Positions 51,229 through 59,400 of a stretch of DNA of 64,000 nt are shown here, piece after piece (position 1 is the stretch's first letter; each line of letters begins with the position of its first letter). The translations under genes were made by a program, and so were the position numbers. The notes under the pieces are model-generated. The model had not been told where the DNA came from, did not search any database, and saw only the letters and a program-made list of their open reading frames with translations. The DNA comes from Anaerolineae bacterium (GTDB taxonomy: Bacteria > Chloroflexota > Anaerolineae > Aggregatilineales > Phototrophicaceae), in contig JALHNB010000018.1 of NCBI GenBank assembly GCA_022843745.1, forward strand, positions 62,001 through 126,000. Direction: 5' to 3'.

Positions 51229-51276
51229 CTCCCCTTTCTCCATGCAATGAGGAAAGGGGTCAGGGGATAGGGGATG
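51229..51276. repeat. Family B repeat, short copy
   Basis: CTCCCCTTTCTCCATGCAAT and its partner GAGGAAAGGGGTCAGGGGAT form a hairpin directly before the sialidase-like gene. Confidence 0.65.
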
Positions 51277-51287
51277 AGTTCTAGTTT

Positions 51288-52382
51288 ATGATGCGGCACG
51301 TTGAGATTTATCGCGAGGCGGGGCGCTTTGCGGGCTGGCCTGCGAATTACGGCATCTGGGGTTGGGGCGACGAAATCGTCGTCGGTTTCACGCTCGGCAC
51401 GATGAAAGCCGACCAGGGATTTCACGCGCGTGATCGCTTCAAACCGTTCGTAACGATGCAGGCGCGGACGCTGGACGGCGGCGAAACCTGGGATGTGCAG
51501 CCGTTTCCAGGCCGCACTCCCGGCAATCGCGGCCTGTCGGCGGACGAACATATGGAAGCGGGTATGGGCGTAGGTGACGTTCTGGACGGCGAAAACGCAC
51601 CCATTGATCCGCCCGGAAATATCAACTTTCTGCACCGTGATTTCGCGTTGATGTGCGCCCGCACTGGTCTGGAAGCGGGTGTAACTTCGTTTTTTTACAT
51701 CTCGTATGATCGCTGCCGGACGTGGCAAGGTTCGTACAAGCTGCCGATGTTCGGGCAGACCGGAATCGCCGCGCGGACGGATTATCTTGTGTTGGATGCG
51801 AATACCTGCCTGCTGTTTTTGACGGCGAACAAAGCTAATGGCGAGGAAGGCCGCGTTCTTTGCGCCCGGACATCCGACGGCGGCAAAACTTTTGTGTTCT
51901 TTTCGTGGATCGGCGCTGAACCACCCGGCGATGATTTTGCCATCATGCCCGCCAGCGTTCGACTCGATGATGGCCGGATTCTGGTCGCCATTCGCTACCG
52001 GAGCAGCTATTATTCTGGTATTGACCTCTATGAGAGTATCAACAATGGAATAAGCTGGAAATACCTCTTGCGGCCTGTTCAGTTCGAATCCGCACAGCAT
52101 TACAGCAACCCGCCGACCCTGACGAAACTTTCGGATGGTCGCCTGTGTATCACCTATGGCAACCGTGATGCGCCCTACAGCATTTGTGCCTGTTTGAGCG
52201 CGGACGGCGGCGCGACCTGGGGCAGCGAAATCGTTCTGCGATCTGGTGCGGGCAATCATGATTTCGGCTATACACGGACGGTCATGCGCACGGATGGTAC
52301 ACTCGTCACGGTGTATTATTGGAATGATTCGCCGGATGGTGAGCGCTACACCGCCGCGACGCTGTGGAATCCTGATTTTTAA
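51288..52382 (+). CDS. Sialidase-like Asp-box protein
   Basis: 364 residues with no signal peptide, a six-bladed propeller of the BNR/sialidase superfamily. Three or more Asp boxes are visible: RTLDGGETWDVQ near 60, RTSDGGKTFVFF near 190, and LSADGGATWGSE near 305. A degenerate box SYDRCRTWQG lies near 140. Arg residues in ARYRSS-type strands (VAIRYRSSYYSG near 231) could form the carboxylate-binding triad. Exo-sialidases act outside the cell, but cytoplasmic forms on imported sugar acids are known. The start at ATG 51288 or 51291 is equivalent. It lies between the enolase-type and aldo/keto-reductase genes. Confidence 0.82.
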   Translation: MMRHVEIYREAGRFAGWPANYGIWGWGDEIVVGFTLGTMKADQGFHARDRFKPFVTMQARTLDGGETWDVQPFPGRTPGNRGLSADEHMEAGMGVGDVLDGENAPIDPPGNINFLHRDFALMCARTGLEAGVTSFFYISYDRCRTWQGSYKLPMFGQTGIAARTDYLVLDANTCLLFLTANKANGEEGRVLCARTSDGGKTFVFFSWIGAEPPGDDFAIMPASVRLDDGRILVAIRYRSSYYSGIDLYESINNGISWKYLLRPVQFESAQHYSNPPTLTKLSDGRLCITYGNRDAPYSICACLSADGGATWGSEIVLRSGAGNHDFGYTRTVMRTDGTLVTVYYWNDSPDGERYTAATLWNPDF

Positions 52383-52426
52383 TCAAAATACTGCAATACA
52401 TATCAAGACACTTTGGAGGGATTATT

Positions 52427-53452
52427 ATGGAACATCGACTACTTGGCGGCTCTGGCTTTAAAGTGCCTGTGCTGAGTTTTGGGGCGGCGACATTTGGCGG
52501 GGGCAAAGAATTTTTTCAGGCCTGGGGCAGCAGCGAACAGGATGAGGCAAACCGTATCGTCGATCTGTGCCTGGATGCAGGTGTGACAATGTTTGATACA
52601 TCAGATGCCTACTCACTCGGCAGGTCTGAGGAGATGTTGAGCAAGGCGATTGGCAAGCGCCGCGACAAGGTGATTATCTCAACCAAATGCACATTTGCGA
52701 TGAGCGATGACCCCAATGATGTAGGTTCGTCACGTTTTCACATCATACGTTCGATTGAGGGCAGCCTGCGTCGTCTCAATACTGACTATATTGATATTTA
52801 CACCATGCACGGTTTTGACGCGCAGACACCCGTCGAGGAAACGCTCAGTACGCTCAATGATCTGGTGCGCAGTGGCAAGATTCGCTATCTGGCCTGCTCA
52901 AACTTTTCCGGCTGGCATCTGATGAAATCGCTGGCGATCTCGGATAAATTCGGCTGGTCGCGCTATGTGGGGCATCAGGCTTCGTATTCGCTGCTTGGGC
53001 GCGAGTATGAATGGGAACTGATGCCGCTGGGGATCGACCAGAAAGTCGGCACGATTGTCTGGAGTCCGCTGGCGGGTGGTCGCCTGAGTGGGAAATTCCG
53101 GCGCGGTCAGCCCATGCCTGAAAATACGCGAATTGGGCAAGGCGGCGGTGAAGGGCCAGTCGTTCTTGACGAGAAATTCTTTAACTTGATTGATGTGATG
53201 GATGAAGTCGCGACGGAAGCAGGCAAAACGGTTACGCAGGTCGCGCTCAACTGGCTGTTGCAGCGCCCTACCGTCGCCAATGTGATTATCGGTGCGCGTA
53301 ACGAGGAACAGCTCAAGCAAAATCTCGGCGCTGTTGGCTGGAATCTGACCGTAGAACAGGTCGCTAAAATGGACGCTGCCAGCAAACGCGACAAAACCTA
53401 TCCCTACTGGCATCAGAGCAGCTTCAACCGCAATCCCTTCCCGACGGCGTAA
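52427..53452 (+). CDS. Aldo/keto reductase, separate subfamily
   Basis: 341 residues, not part of the tandem set at 35-38 kb. It begins MEHRLLGGSGFKVPVLSFG. The catalytic tetrad is in MFDTSDAYSLGRSEE (Asp, Tyr), ISTKCTFAM (Lys) and YTMHGFDAQT (His). The cofactor loop is ANVIIGARNEEQLKQNLGAV. Sequence style is closer to potassium-channel beta-subunit/YajO-type reductases. GGAGG lies 9 nt before ATG 52427. It sits in the sugar-acid cluster and may reduce the keto product of the enolase-type enzyme, which is inference. Confidence 0.93.
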   Translation: MEHRLLGGSGFKVPVLSFGAATFGGGKEFFQAWGSSEQDEANRIVDLCLDAGVTMFDTSDAYSLGRSEEMLSKAIGKRRDKVIISTKCTFAMSDDPNDVGSSRFHIIRSIEGSLRRLNTDYIDIYTMHGFDAQTPVEETLSTLNDLVRSGKIRYLACSNFSGWHLMKSLAISDKFGWSRYVGHQASYSLLGREYEWELMPLGIDQKVGTIVWSPLAGGRLSGKFRRGQPMPENTRIGQGGGEGPVVLDEKFFNLIDVMDEVATEAGKTVTQVALNWLLQRPTVANVIIGARNEEQLKQNLGAVGWNLTVEQVAKMDAASKRDKTYPYWHQSSFNRNPFPTA

Positions 53453-53526
53453 AAGTACGAGGCTCGATTTTTGGCAAGCAAGTGAGATAATGCCAGCTTT
53501 GCTCTCGCTTGCTTGCTAAGGATCAC

Positions 53527-54783
53527 ATGATGCAGCCTGCCCCGTTGTTCAAACCCACGCCGCCGACACTCACCAACTTTCTCCGCAACATTCGCGATCT
53601 GCCGAATGCGGTAACGCTTTCGGGCATCACGGCGGGATTTATCGTCGTCCTCATCAGCTACACCGGGCCGCTGCTGATTATTCTCCAGGCTGCGGCGGCG
53701 GGTGGGTTAACCCCTGAACAAACATCGTCATGGGTGTGGGCGGTGGTCGTCGGCAACGGCGTGGCGACGATTTTCATGTCGCTGCTGTTTCGCCAGCCGA
53801 TCAACATGCCCTATTCGACAGCGGGTGCGGCGCTGCTTGTTACCAGCCTCTCACATTTTCCGCTTTCAGAGGCCATCGGCGCGTATATTATCAGCGCACT
53901 TGCTATCGCGCTGCTGGGCATGAGTGGTTTATTTGGTCGTGTGATGAGCCTGATTCCGCAGCCTGTGGTGCTGGCAGTTCTGGCAGGCGTTCTGCTGCGT
54001 TTCGGCCTGGGGATTTTTAACGCCATCGACGACAACCCTGGTAGTCCATTAAATCCCTTGATGATTGTGTCGATGGTCGCGGTATTTTTCCTGCTCAAGC
54101 GCTTCAGATTTCGTGCGCCGAGTCTGGGCGCGATGCTCATCGGCCTCATCATCGCCGCGACGATGGGACATCTGAGTTTTGCCCAGGTGCGTCTCGTGCC
54201 AACACTGCCCCTGATTTTTATGCCGACATTTTCGCTGAATGCGATGCTCAGTCTGGCGCTGCCCCTGTTCGCGCTGGCGATCAGTTCGCAGTACGCGCCG
54301 GGGTTTGCTGTCCTCCGTGCGAATAATTATGACGCGCCCGTCAACAGCATTTTGACGATCACCGGCCTTTTTTCTACCGTGCTGGCATTTTTCGGCGGGC
54401 ATGGCAACGTCCTCGGCGCACTGACGGCGGCGATTGTCGTCGGGCCGGACGCGCAGCCCGATCACGATAAGCGTTACGGCAGCGCGGTAGCCTCCGGCGT
54501 GTGGCATGTGCTTTTAGGCTTATTTGGGACGGCGATTGTCGATTTTTTTAGCATTTTTCCGGGCGTTTTTGTATCGACTATCGCGGGTCTGTCGCTGAGT
54601 GGCATTATCGCGTCGTCGTTGGGTGGCGCGATGGACAGGCCAGAACATCGCGAGGCGGCGATTGTCGCGTTCCTGTGTACGGCGGGCGATTTCACATTTC
54701 TGGGGATCGGTGCGCCATTCTGGGGACTGGTCTCGGGCATCGCCGTGCATATCCTGATGCAGGCCGGGCGGAAAAATGTCTGA
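53527..54783 (+). CDS. BenE-family benzoate/proton symporter-like transporter
   Basis: About 418 residues, ten or more hydrophobic segments. The start region NFLRNIRDLPNAVTLSGITA and AGFIVVLISYTGPLLIILQA, followed by GGLTPEQTSSWVWAVVVGNG and INMPYSTAGAALL, matches the BenE pattern. BenE usually has a Trp-Ser-Thr-Pro-Gly motif here; the Tyr-Ser-Thr-Ala-Gly variant suggests a different ligand. The family belongs to the seven-plus-seven-helix nucleobase/ascorbate transporter class. ATG 53527 follows AAGGATCAC; the TTG six codons upstream is rejected. It may import an aromatic or sugar acid for the preceding enzymes. Confidence 0.88.
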   Translation: MMQPAPLFKPTPPTLTNFLRNIRDLPNAVTLSGITAGFIVVLISYTGPLLIILQAAAAGGLTPEQTSSWVWAVVVGNGVATIFMSLLFRQPINMPYSTAGAALLVTSLSHFPLSEAIGAYIISALAIALLGMSGLFGRVMSLIPQPVVLAVLAGVLLRFGLGIFNAIDDNPGSPLNPLMIVSMVAVFFLLKRFRFRAPSLGAMLIGLIIAATMGHLSFAQVRLVPTLPLIFMPTFSLNAMLSLALPLFALAISSQYAPGFAVLRANNYDAPVNSILTITGLFSTVLAFFGGHGNVLGALTAAIVVGPDAQPDHDKRYGSAVASGVWHVLLGLFGTAIVDFFSIFPGVFVSTIAGLSLSGIIASSLGGAMDRPEHREAAIVAFLCTAGDFTFLGIGAPFWGLVSGIAVHILMQAGRKNV

Positions 54784-54793
54784 AAATCGGGTT

Positions 54794-54833
54794 GTAGGGG
54801 CGCATATCAGGGCGCATCGCCATGCGCCCCTAC
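54794..54833. repeat. Family A repeat, partly duplicated
   Basis: GTAGGGGCGCATATCAGG is followed by GGCGCATCGCCATGCGCCCC and TAC. It lies between convergent genes and is a plausible two-way terminator. Confidence 0.75.
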
Positions 54834-54846
54834 AGGAATTTATGAA

Positions 54847-55686
54847 TTAGCCGCCCATCATCGAGGGTTCGCCATTCACGCTCATCGCGCCGCCTTCCAT
54901 TTTGGGTGCATTCGCCGCTGAATTTTTCGCGGGTTCTTTGATGAACGACGTGATCGGGTTGATTCCACGCAGCATCATGCCCTGCCCTTTCGAGCGATGG
55001 GTGTCAATCGTCGGCGGGTCTTCCGGGTCGCGCATCTGCACCAGCATGGTCGTGCGTGGCTCGTTGCTCAGGTTTAGGCCAGAGCCGTGAATGGTCAGAT
55101 AGCTGAAAAATAACACGTCGCCGGGTTCTGCCGGGCAGGGTGTCGCTTCTTCAACGGGATATTCGTGAATGTCGAGGTGATTTCCGGTGCTGCTGGTGGG
55201 CAGTGGGCCGAGTTTGTGGCTGCCGGGGATAACGCGCACGCAGCCCTTTTCAATCGGCGCATTGTCGAAGTGGACAATCGCCGCGATCATCGAATCGTTG
55301 TCGTGTGGGAAAAATGGGTGATCCTGGTGCATTGGGAACGGTGAGCCTTTTTCCGGCGGCTTGATGAACATTTTCGTATGATGAAGCTGTACGTTGGGCG
55401 TACCCATAATATCCGCCGCCGCCCCGGTCAGGCGCTCATCCACGATCAGGCGGCTGAAGGTGGCATCGTAAAACTGCACATCATGGCAGTGCATCAGCTT
55501 GGTTTTTACTTCGGTGATTTCACGAGCGCCGCCCCAGGTCGCGTCTACCGTTTCATTCTGATAAATCCGGTCAATCAACTCATGTCCCGCACGGCGAAAC
55601 TCTGCCGCTTCTTCCTTCGTGAACATGCCCTTAACCAGCAAATAGCCATTATCCTGATAAAACTGAATCTGTTCTTGCGTCAGCAT
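54847..55686 (-). CDS. Phytanoyl-CoA dioxygenase-like (PhyH) protein, copy A
   Basis: About 279 residues, a non-heme iron(II)/2-oxoglutarate oxygenase fold. The facial triad can be placed: His and Asp in FPMHQDHPFFPHD near 117-122, and the distal His in YLTIHGSGLNLSNEPRTTML near 208, with the 2-oxoglutarate Arg nearby. The start MLTQEQIQFYQDNGYLLVKG is the usual PhyH opening and follows GGGAGTCGAGTA. An in-frame extension of 19 codons is rejected. Members hydroxylate small metabolites, and the substrate is unknown. It is the last gene of the minus-strand run and is separated from the AraC gene by heptamer repeats. Confidence 0.9.
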   Translation of the reverse strand: MLTQEQIQFYQDNGYLLVKGMFTKEEAAEFRRAGHELIDRIYQNETVDATWGGAREITEVKTKLMHCHDVQFYDATFSRLIVDERLTGAAADIMGTPNVQLHHTKMFIKPPEKGSPFPMHQDHPFFPHDNDSMIAAIVHFDNAPIEKGCVRVIPGSHKLGPLPTSSTGNHLDIHEYPVEEATPCPAEPGDVLFFSYLTIHGSGLNLSNEPRTTMLVQMRDPEDPPTIDTHRSKGQGMMLRGINPITSFIKEPAKNSAANAPKMEGGAMSVNGEPSMMGG

Positions 55687-55796
55687 TACTCGACTCCCAT
55701 AAAATGTGACTTTACGGACAGTGTAAAGCTGTTTTAGCGGCATGTATAGGGGAATGCAGGGACAAGGATGTTTGGAAAACGGACATGGATATAGCT

Positions 55797-55870
55797 GATA
55801 GCTTTTAGCTCATCCAGAATATCTTTTAACTGTTTAGGCTAAAAGCTAATGACTAAAAACTATTCGCTTA
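55797..55870. repeat. Heptamer-type repeats with inverted core
   Basis: AGCTTTTAGC and GCTAAAAGCT form a hairpin, and the right part reads in 7-bp steps (CTAAAAG, CTAATGA, CTAAAAA, CTATTCG). It resembles the block at 2756-2850. The last bases overlap the end of the AraC gene. Confidence 0.7.
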
Positions 55871-56759
55871 AAAACACCGTCCCACCCTGTTCGCGGAAGG
55901 CTGCTGGTGTGAAGCCCGTGCGCTGGCGAAAAATCGTGATGAAATGGCGCACGTCGCGATAGCCTGTCGCGTAGGCCACTTCGCTCACGCCAAGCTGCCG
56001 ATTGACGAGAAGCTGTTTGGCGACACCCAATCGAAAATCGGTCAGATAATCTTTAATCGAAACACCCATCACCTGCCGGAACAGGCGGTTGATATGCCGT
56101 TCGCTCAGGTGAACTTGTGCTGCCACGTCGCGCACCATCACCGGACGGCTGTAGTTATCGCGCAGATAACGGGCAACCTCTTTGACGATGGTTTCAGAGG
56201 GACTGTGTGCGGGCGCGTCTTCTGGCAGTGAAAGTGGTGTCACAGCACGGGCGGTATCCAGCAGCAGCTTGACGATTAGACCGCGCACAGACTCGGTATA
56301 GCCGATTTCTTTCAGCGCGATTTCTTCGGTGAGCATTTCCAGTGTGCGCTCCATCGCGGGTACATTCGCGCTTACCCACTGCGGCGTGGTGAAAAAGGCG
56401 TGCAGCAGCGTGTCAATCGGGTTCGCAGGTGTTTTCGACTGCGGCGGCACGAGCGTGTATGACCAGAAATAGATGCCGAGTGGGTCGGATTCGGACGAAA
56501 TGATTTCGTGCGGCTCGGTAGGTCGGGCGATAAAAACGTCCCCAGCCTGCACCGGGTAAATCACGCCGTTGATCTGAAAAGTGCCGCTGCCTGTGTAAGC
56601 GTAGCACACCTCAAAAAACGAGTGTACATGCAGATAATTGCGCCACCAGCGCGGCTCAAAAAACCCCCAGCTGAGAATCTGCGCGGAAAAATTTCCCAAT
56701 TGCAGATGCAGCGAGAGCGCGCGTAAATCGGTGAAGCGCTGGCGGGGAATTGCAGACAC
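55860..56759 (-). CDS. AraC family transcriptional regulator
   Basis: 299 residues. The N-terminal cupin-like ligand domain (about 15-140) contains FFEVCYAYTGSGTFQINGVI and AGDVFIARPTEPHEI. Residues about 195-295 form two helix-turn-helix units: RPVMVRDVAAQVHLSERHIN with RLFRQVMGVSIKDYLTDFRL, then LGVSEVAYATGYRDVRHFIT and FRQRTGFTPAAFREQ. AraC proteins of this form activate sugar-catabolic genes. Start GTG 56759 is 2 nt past the XisI stop, so translation is probably coupled. The PhyH genes on both sides are candidate targets. Confidence 0.94.
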   Translation of the reverse strand: MSAIPRQRFTDLRALSLHLQLGNFSAQILSWGFFEPRWWRNYLHVHSFFEVCYAYTGSGTFQINGVIYPVQAGDVFIARPTEPHEIISSESDPLGIYFWSYTLVPPQSKTPANPIDTLLHAFFTTPQWVSANVPAMERTLEMLTEEIALKEIGYTESVRGLIVKLLLDTARAVTPLSLPEDAPAHSPSETIVKEVARYLRDNYSRPVMVRDVAAQVHLSERHINRLFRQVMGVSIKDYLTDFRLGVAKQLLVNRQLGVSEVAYATGYRDVRHFITIFRQRTGFTPAAFREQGGTVFLSE

Positions 56760-56761
56760 GG

Positions 56762-57061
56762 CTATTCGCTGGGAACCGCCTCACCCGCGTAAGCCAACAC
56801 GATTTTCTCGCGTGGCACACCTGCTTGTATAAGCGCATCCAGCAGCGGTTTGTCTGTTGTATCTTCTTCAATGATGACCTGATCGCCATCAATACGCGCC
56901 ATCACCAATATACCTGCATCTCGACGATGTATAGGATAATCAATGATAGTAACCCCATAAACTTGATTTTCTTCATCACTCATGCGAAAAGTCTTTAGAT
57001 TGGAACCACCACCCGCATAACCGAAAACAGCCTGCTTTACCATATCTTTTAAGTTATCCAT
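56762..57061 (-). CDS. xisI: XisI family protein
   Basis: 99 residues that match the XisI (fdxN-element excision controlling factor) pattern. It begins MDNLKDMVKQAVFGYAGG, then VYGVTIIDYPIHRRDAGILV, then DGDQVIIEEDTTDKPLLDAL and ends with GVPREKIVLAYAGE. The family was named in heterocyst-forming cyanobacteria, where it is needed for programmed excision of the fdxN element. Most copies elsewhere are not linked to such an element. AGGAGG lies 9 nt before the start. It overlaps the XisH gene by 13 nt, the usual coupled arrangement. Confidence 0.88.
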   Translation of the reverse strand: MDNLKDMVKQAVFGYAGGGSNLKTFRMSDEENQVYGVTIIDYPIHRRDAGILVMARIDGDQVIIEEDTTDKPLLDALIQAGVPREKIVLAYAGEAVPSE

Positions 57062-57465
57062 TGCACAACCTCCTCTTTCTCCATGTCAATAACGACCAAC
57101 TTTATCGCATATCGTTTCAATAGAGATTTGATATTTGCATCCAAGCTAAGACGCTTATAAGCATCAGATGGGACTGCCAGGTAAAGAGGGAAAAGTATCT
57201 GCTCTCTTATAAGCGCCTCTTGATAAAATCCATATTGACCTACAGCAGTATATAACTCTTGCATATCAGTCTTGGGATTGTTGAAGCACTTTACCTCAAG
57301 GACAATGATTTGCTCAGATCGTCCATTTATACCACGCCGCATACTAAAATCTGCAAGCGCGTTATGTTGATCGCCACGAATAACATATGGTTTTTCGAGA
57401 ATCCGCCATCCATCTTTTTGAAGCGCGTTGATGATTTGTGGCTCACAGCTATCGTATGCTGGCAT
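57049..57465 (-). CDS. xisH: XisH family PD-(D/E)xK nuclease-like protein
   Basis: 138 residues of the XisH family. The start MPAYDSCEPQIINALQKDGW is the family signature (DAVKNALIKDGW in relatives), followed by ILEKPYVIRGDQHNALADFS. The PD-(D/E)xK-type core can be placed: Glu in CEPQI, Asp in ALADFSMRRG near 38, and Glu-x-Lys in IIVLEVKCFNNP near 53-55. A Gln/Tyr-rich helix (ELYTAVGQYGFYQEALIREQ) and the end IDMEKEEVVQW complete it. With XisI it forms a conserved gene pair whose true function outside cyanobacterial excision is unresolved. Twenty-two nt separate it from PhyH copy B. Confidence 0.88.
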   Translation of the reverse strand: MPAYDSCEPQIINALQKDGWRILEKPYVIRGDQHNALADFSMRRGINGRSEQIIVLEVKCFNNPKTDMQELYTAVGQYGFYQEALIREQILFPLYLAVPSDAYKRLSLDANIKSLLKRYAIKLVVIDMEKEEVVQWIT

Positions 57466-57487
57466 CTGTTGTTTTCCTCACCACTTC

Positions 57488-58378
57488 CTACTCGATTTTT
57501 GGGTGAACCGTCGGGAAGCCATAGGGTTTTCGGCCATTGTCCCAGTGATGCGCAATCGGCCAGCCCTGCCCGCCGATCAGCCGAAATTCCTCCGATTTTC
57601 CACTCATCCAGTAAAACATCCTGGCGGCATCATTACACTCGCGGAACTGTTCGCGCATCGATGAGTACGGGTACGGCAGCGAATAATCCGCCGTCGCGAA
57701 ATCGAAATCCGGCTCGATCACCCAATCGCGCGTGGGTTGTGTCATGCGGAAGTAATTATATTTGAGCAGATTGCGCAGCCTATTCGCCGTCGCGTTGCTG
57801 CGTCGATGCCAGATCGAGTAAACGGTGATAAAAATCGACCCCGCAGGCGCAATCGCTTTCACCCCGCCCCGGATGCCGTGATAATGCCCCATGTGGTTCG
57901 ACAGCGTGAACATAAAATGTGAGCCGGGGAGCAGTTCGGTTGGTCCGGTTTCGCGCGGCGTGTCCTGCGGATAATAAAACACCTGCAAATAATTTAACGC
58001 CGGCCCATAGACCGAGCCACCGTCGCGATGCCAGTTTTGCTCCGGGAATGGCCCCTGATTGCGATGATTGCTCATCAGCACGGGCAGGCCAAAGTTCGCG
58101 CCCAAAAGGGATCGCACCGCGCCTGCTGCCTGCGGATTGGCGATCACGTTCTTAAAAAACCAGTCTTCGTGGAGAATGTCGGACGGTTCTGGGCCGGAAT
58201 GCTCGTCTAAATAAGCGGTTGTGCGTTGGTTGATCTCATCGGGGACAACGCCTTCCAGCAGCAAAAAACCCTTTTTGCAAAAATCGAGTACCTGGCTGTC
58301 ATTCAATGTGGGTGGGCAATCGTAGGTGGGGTGCATGTTATCGTAGGTCGAGTGCATGTTATCGTGGGTCGGGTGCAT
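57488..58378 (-). CDS. Phytanoyl-CoA dioxygenase-like (PhyH) protein, copy B
   Basis: About 296 residues from ATG 58378. Non-heme iron/2-oxoglutarate oxygenase fold. The metal motif is His-x-Asp in PEQNWHRDGGSVYGPALNYL near 135-140, with the distal His in FITVYSIWHRRSNATANRLR near 210. PTELLPGSHFMF is the usual double-stranded-helix turn. The first 20 residues are three imperfect 8-residue repeats (MHPTHDN, MHSTYDN, MHPTYDC) from a 24-bp tandem repeat. The real start may therefore be at any of three Met codons. No strong ribosome-binding site precedes the first. It differs clearly from copy A. Confidence 0.87.
   Translation of the reverse strand: MHPTHDNMHSTYDNMHPTYDCPPTLNDSQVLDFCKKGFLLLEGVVPDEINQRTTAYLDEHSGPEPSDILHEDWFFKNVIANPQAAGAVRSLLGANFGLPVLMSNHRNQGPFPEQNWHRDGGSVYGPALNYLQVFYYPQDTPRETGPTELLPGSHFMFTLSNHMGHYHGIRGGVKAIAPAGSIFITVYSIWHRRSNATANRLRNLLKYNYFRMTQPTRDWVIEPDFDFATADYSLPYPYSSMREQFRECNDAARMFYWMSGKSEEFRLIGGQGWPIAHHWDNGRKPYGFPTVHPKIE
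58316..58378. repeat. 24-bp tandem repeats at a gene start
   Basis: On the minus strand ATGCACCCGACCCACGATAA is followed by C and two further similar 24-bp units beginning ATGCACTCGACC and ATGCACCCCACC. Each unit offers an in-frame ATG. Confidence 0.75.
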
Positions 58379-58379
58379 T

Positions 58380-58736
58380 TTATTGAATCCACTTTTCAAG
58401 AATAAATTCATATCCCAGGCCATAAGTACGCTCGTCATCTACCACCAGAACCGGGAACTGGATAATGCGCCAGCCATCCTGGATCGCGGCGGCTACCGTC
58501 TGGTAAGGCCATTCGTCAGGGCTATCCGGCAAGGGGGCGATGACACCATTTTTGACCAGCGACATGCCCATCACACGCCCGGTGACGCCGCTGTGCTGTG
58601 CCTGGAGATAGAGTAAATCCTGGTGGCCCTGCGCTTTGTCCTGAAGCTGCTGGATCACATCGCGCAGATGTTTTTCGGTCAGTTCGCCGCGTTTCAGTTC
58701 TTCGATACATTTCTCAAGCTGTTGAGTGATGGTCAT
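58380..58736 (-). CDS. Small hypothetical protein
   Basis: 118 residues, soluble. The first half is predicted helical and coiled-coil prone (QQLEKCIEELKRGELTEKHL, RDVIQQLQDKAQGHQDLLYL). The second half is beta-rich with PDEWPYQTVAAAIQDGWRII, QFPVLVVDDERTYGLGYEFI and a C-terminal LEKWIQ. I recognise no family. It ends directly before PhyH copy B on the same strand and was probably transcribed with it. No frameshift or truncation is visible. Confidence 0.7.
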   Translation of the reverse strand: MTITQQLEKCIEELKRGELTEKHLRDVIQQLQDKAQGHQDLLYLQAQHSGVTGRVMGMSLVKNGVIAPLPDSPDEWPYQTVAAAIQDGWRIIQFPVLVVDDERTYGLGYEFILEKWIQ

Positions 58737-58835
58737 GGCATTCCCCTGGCTATCCTCCGTAGAAATATATCGAAAGATAGATATTTGCGCTAATGGGAAT
58801 CACCCTGCCGCGCTCAGTTGGCTAATGGGCGTGAG

Positions 58836-59324
58836 TCATCCTCCAAAAATATCGTCGATGTCGTTGTAGCTGACGATGATAGTGCCAAAATCGTCCTCAT
58901 CCTCACCTTGCCAGGATACTTCTCCATTTAAAATGTATCCCCAGGGCTGGATGAAATGGTCGATCAGATAGTGCAGCCATTCGACATAAAAATAGAATTT
59001 CTCTACCCGATCCCACTCGATTGATAGACCGTCTGCGCTGGGTTTCCACTGGCAGTACAAGCCGGGCTGACTATCGGGCGCGTGATTTTTGTCCAGCGTA
59101 TAAAACGAATCCGCGCCGGGGCTGTAACCGACGAAATAGCCACCATCCTCACCAAGTGGCAGACCTGTGGCTTCACGCACGGGGTCGGGCAGTTTGTCGA
59201 TCACGTCAACACGCCATTTCATGTGACGCTGGTCATGGAAGGCTCTCAGGTAGGCGAGATGCGCTGGCTTAAGGGGTTTATCCAGATTGAAGCTGCCGGT
59301 AAAACGGGTCGTGTATCCCATCAT
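58836..59324 (-). CDS. Conserved hypothetical protein
   Basis: About 162 residues with an acidic C-terminus. The pattern GYTTRFTGSFNLDKPLKPAH, LRAFHDQRHMKWR, LPLGEDGGYFVGYSPGADSF and QPGLYCQWKPSADGLSIEWD recurs, as I recall, in scattered bacterial proteins of unknown role. FYFYVEWLHYLIDHFIQPWG and LNGEVSWQGEDEDDFG are also typical of that group. I know no function. The start at ATG 59324 or 59321 follows GAGAGGATTT; longer in-frame starts upstream lack a binding site. It is the first gene of the minus-strand run to the left, after RarA. Confidence 0.75.
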   Translation of the reverse strand: MMGYTTRFTGSFNLDKPLKPAHLAYLRAFHDQRHMKWRVDVIDKLPDPVREATGLPLGEDGGYFVGYSPGADSFYTLDKNHAPDSQPGLYCQWKPSADGLSIEWDRVEKFYFYVEWLHYLIDHFIQPWGYILNGEVSWQGEDEDDFGTIIVSYNDIDDIFGG

Positions 59325-59400
59325 AAATCCTCTCGAAATCAGAACACAAGTTCTGATTTTATGATACACGATCTATTCCGGAAATACAAACCAAAACCTA

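Noticed and set aside
50949-52259. Long open frame on the minus strand over the sialidase-like gene
   Set aside because: The plus strand encodes repeated Asp boxes and a continuous family fold. The antisense frame shows no motif and no ribosome-binding site.
56762-57465. Programmed DNA excision element bounded near xisHI
   Set aside because: I found no recombinase gene, no interrupted gene and no matching direct repeats on either side, so only the gene pair is reported.
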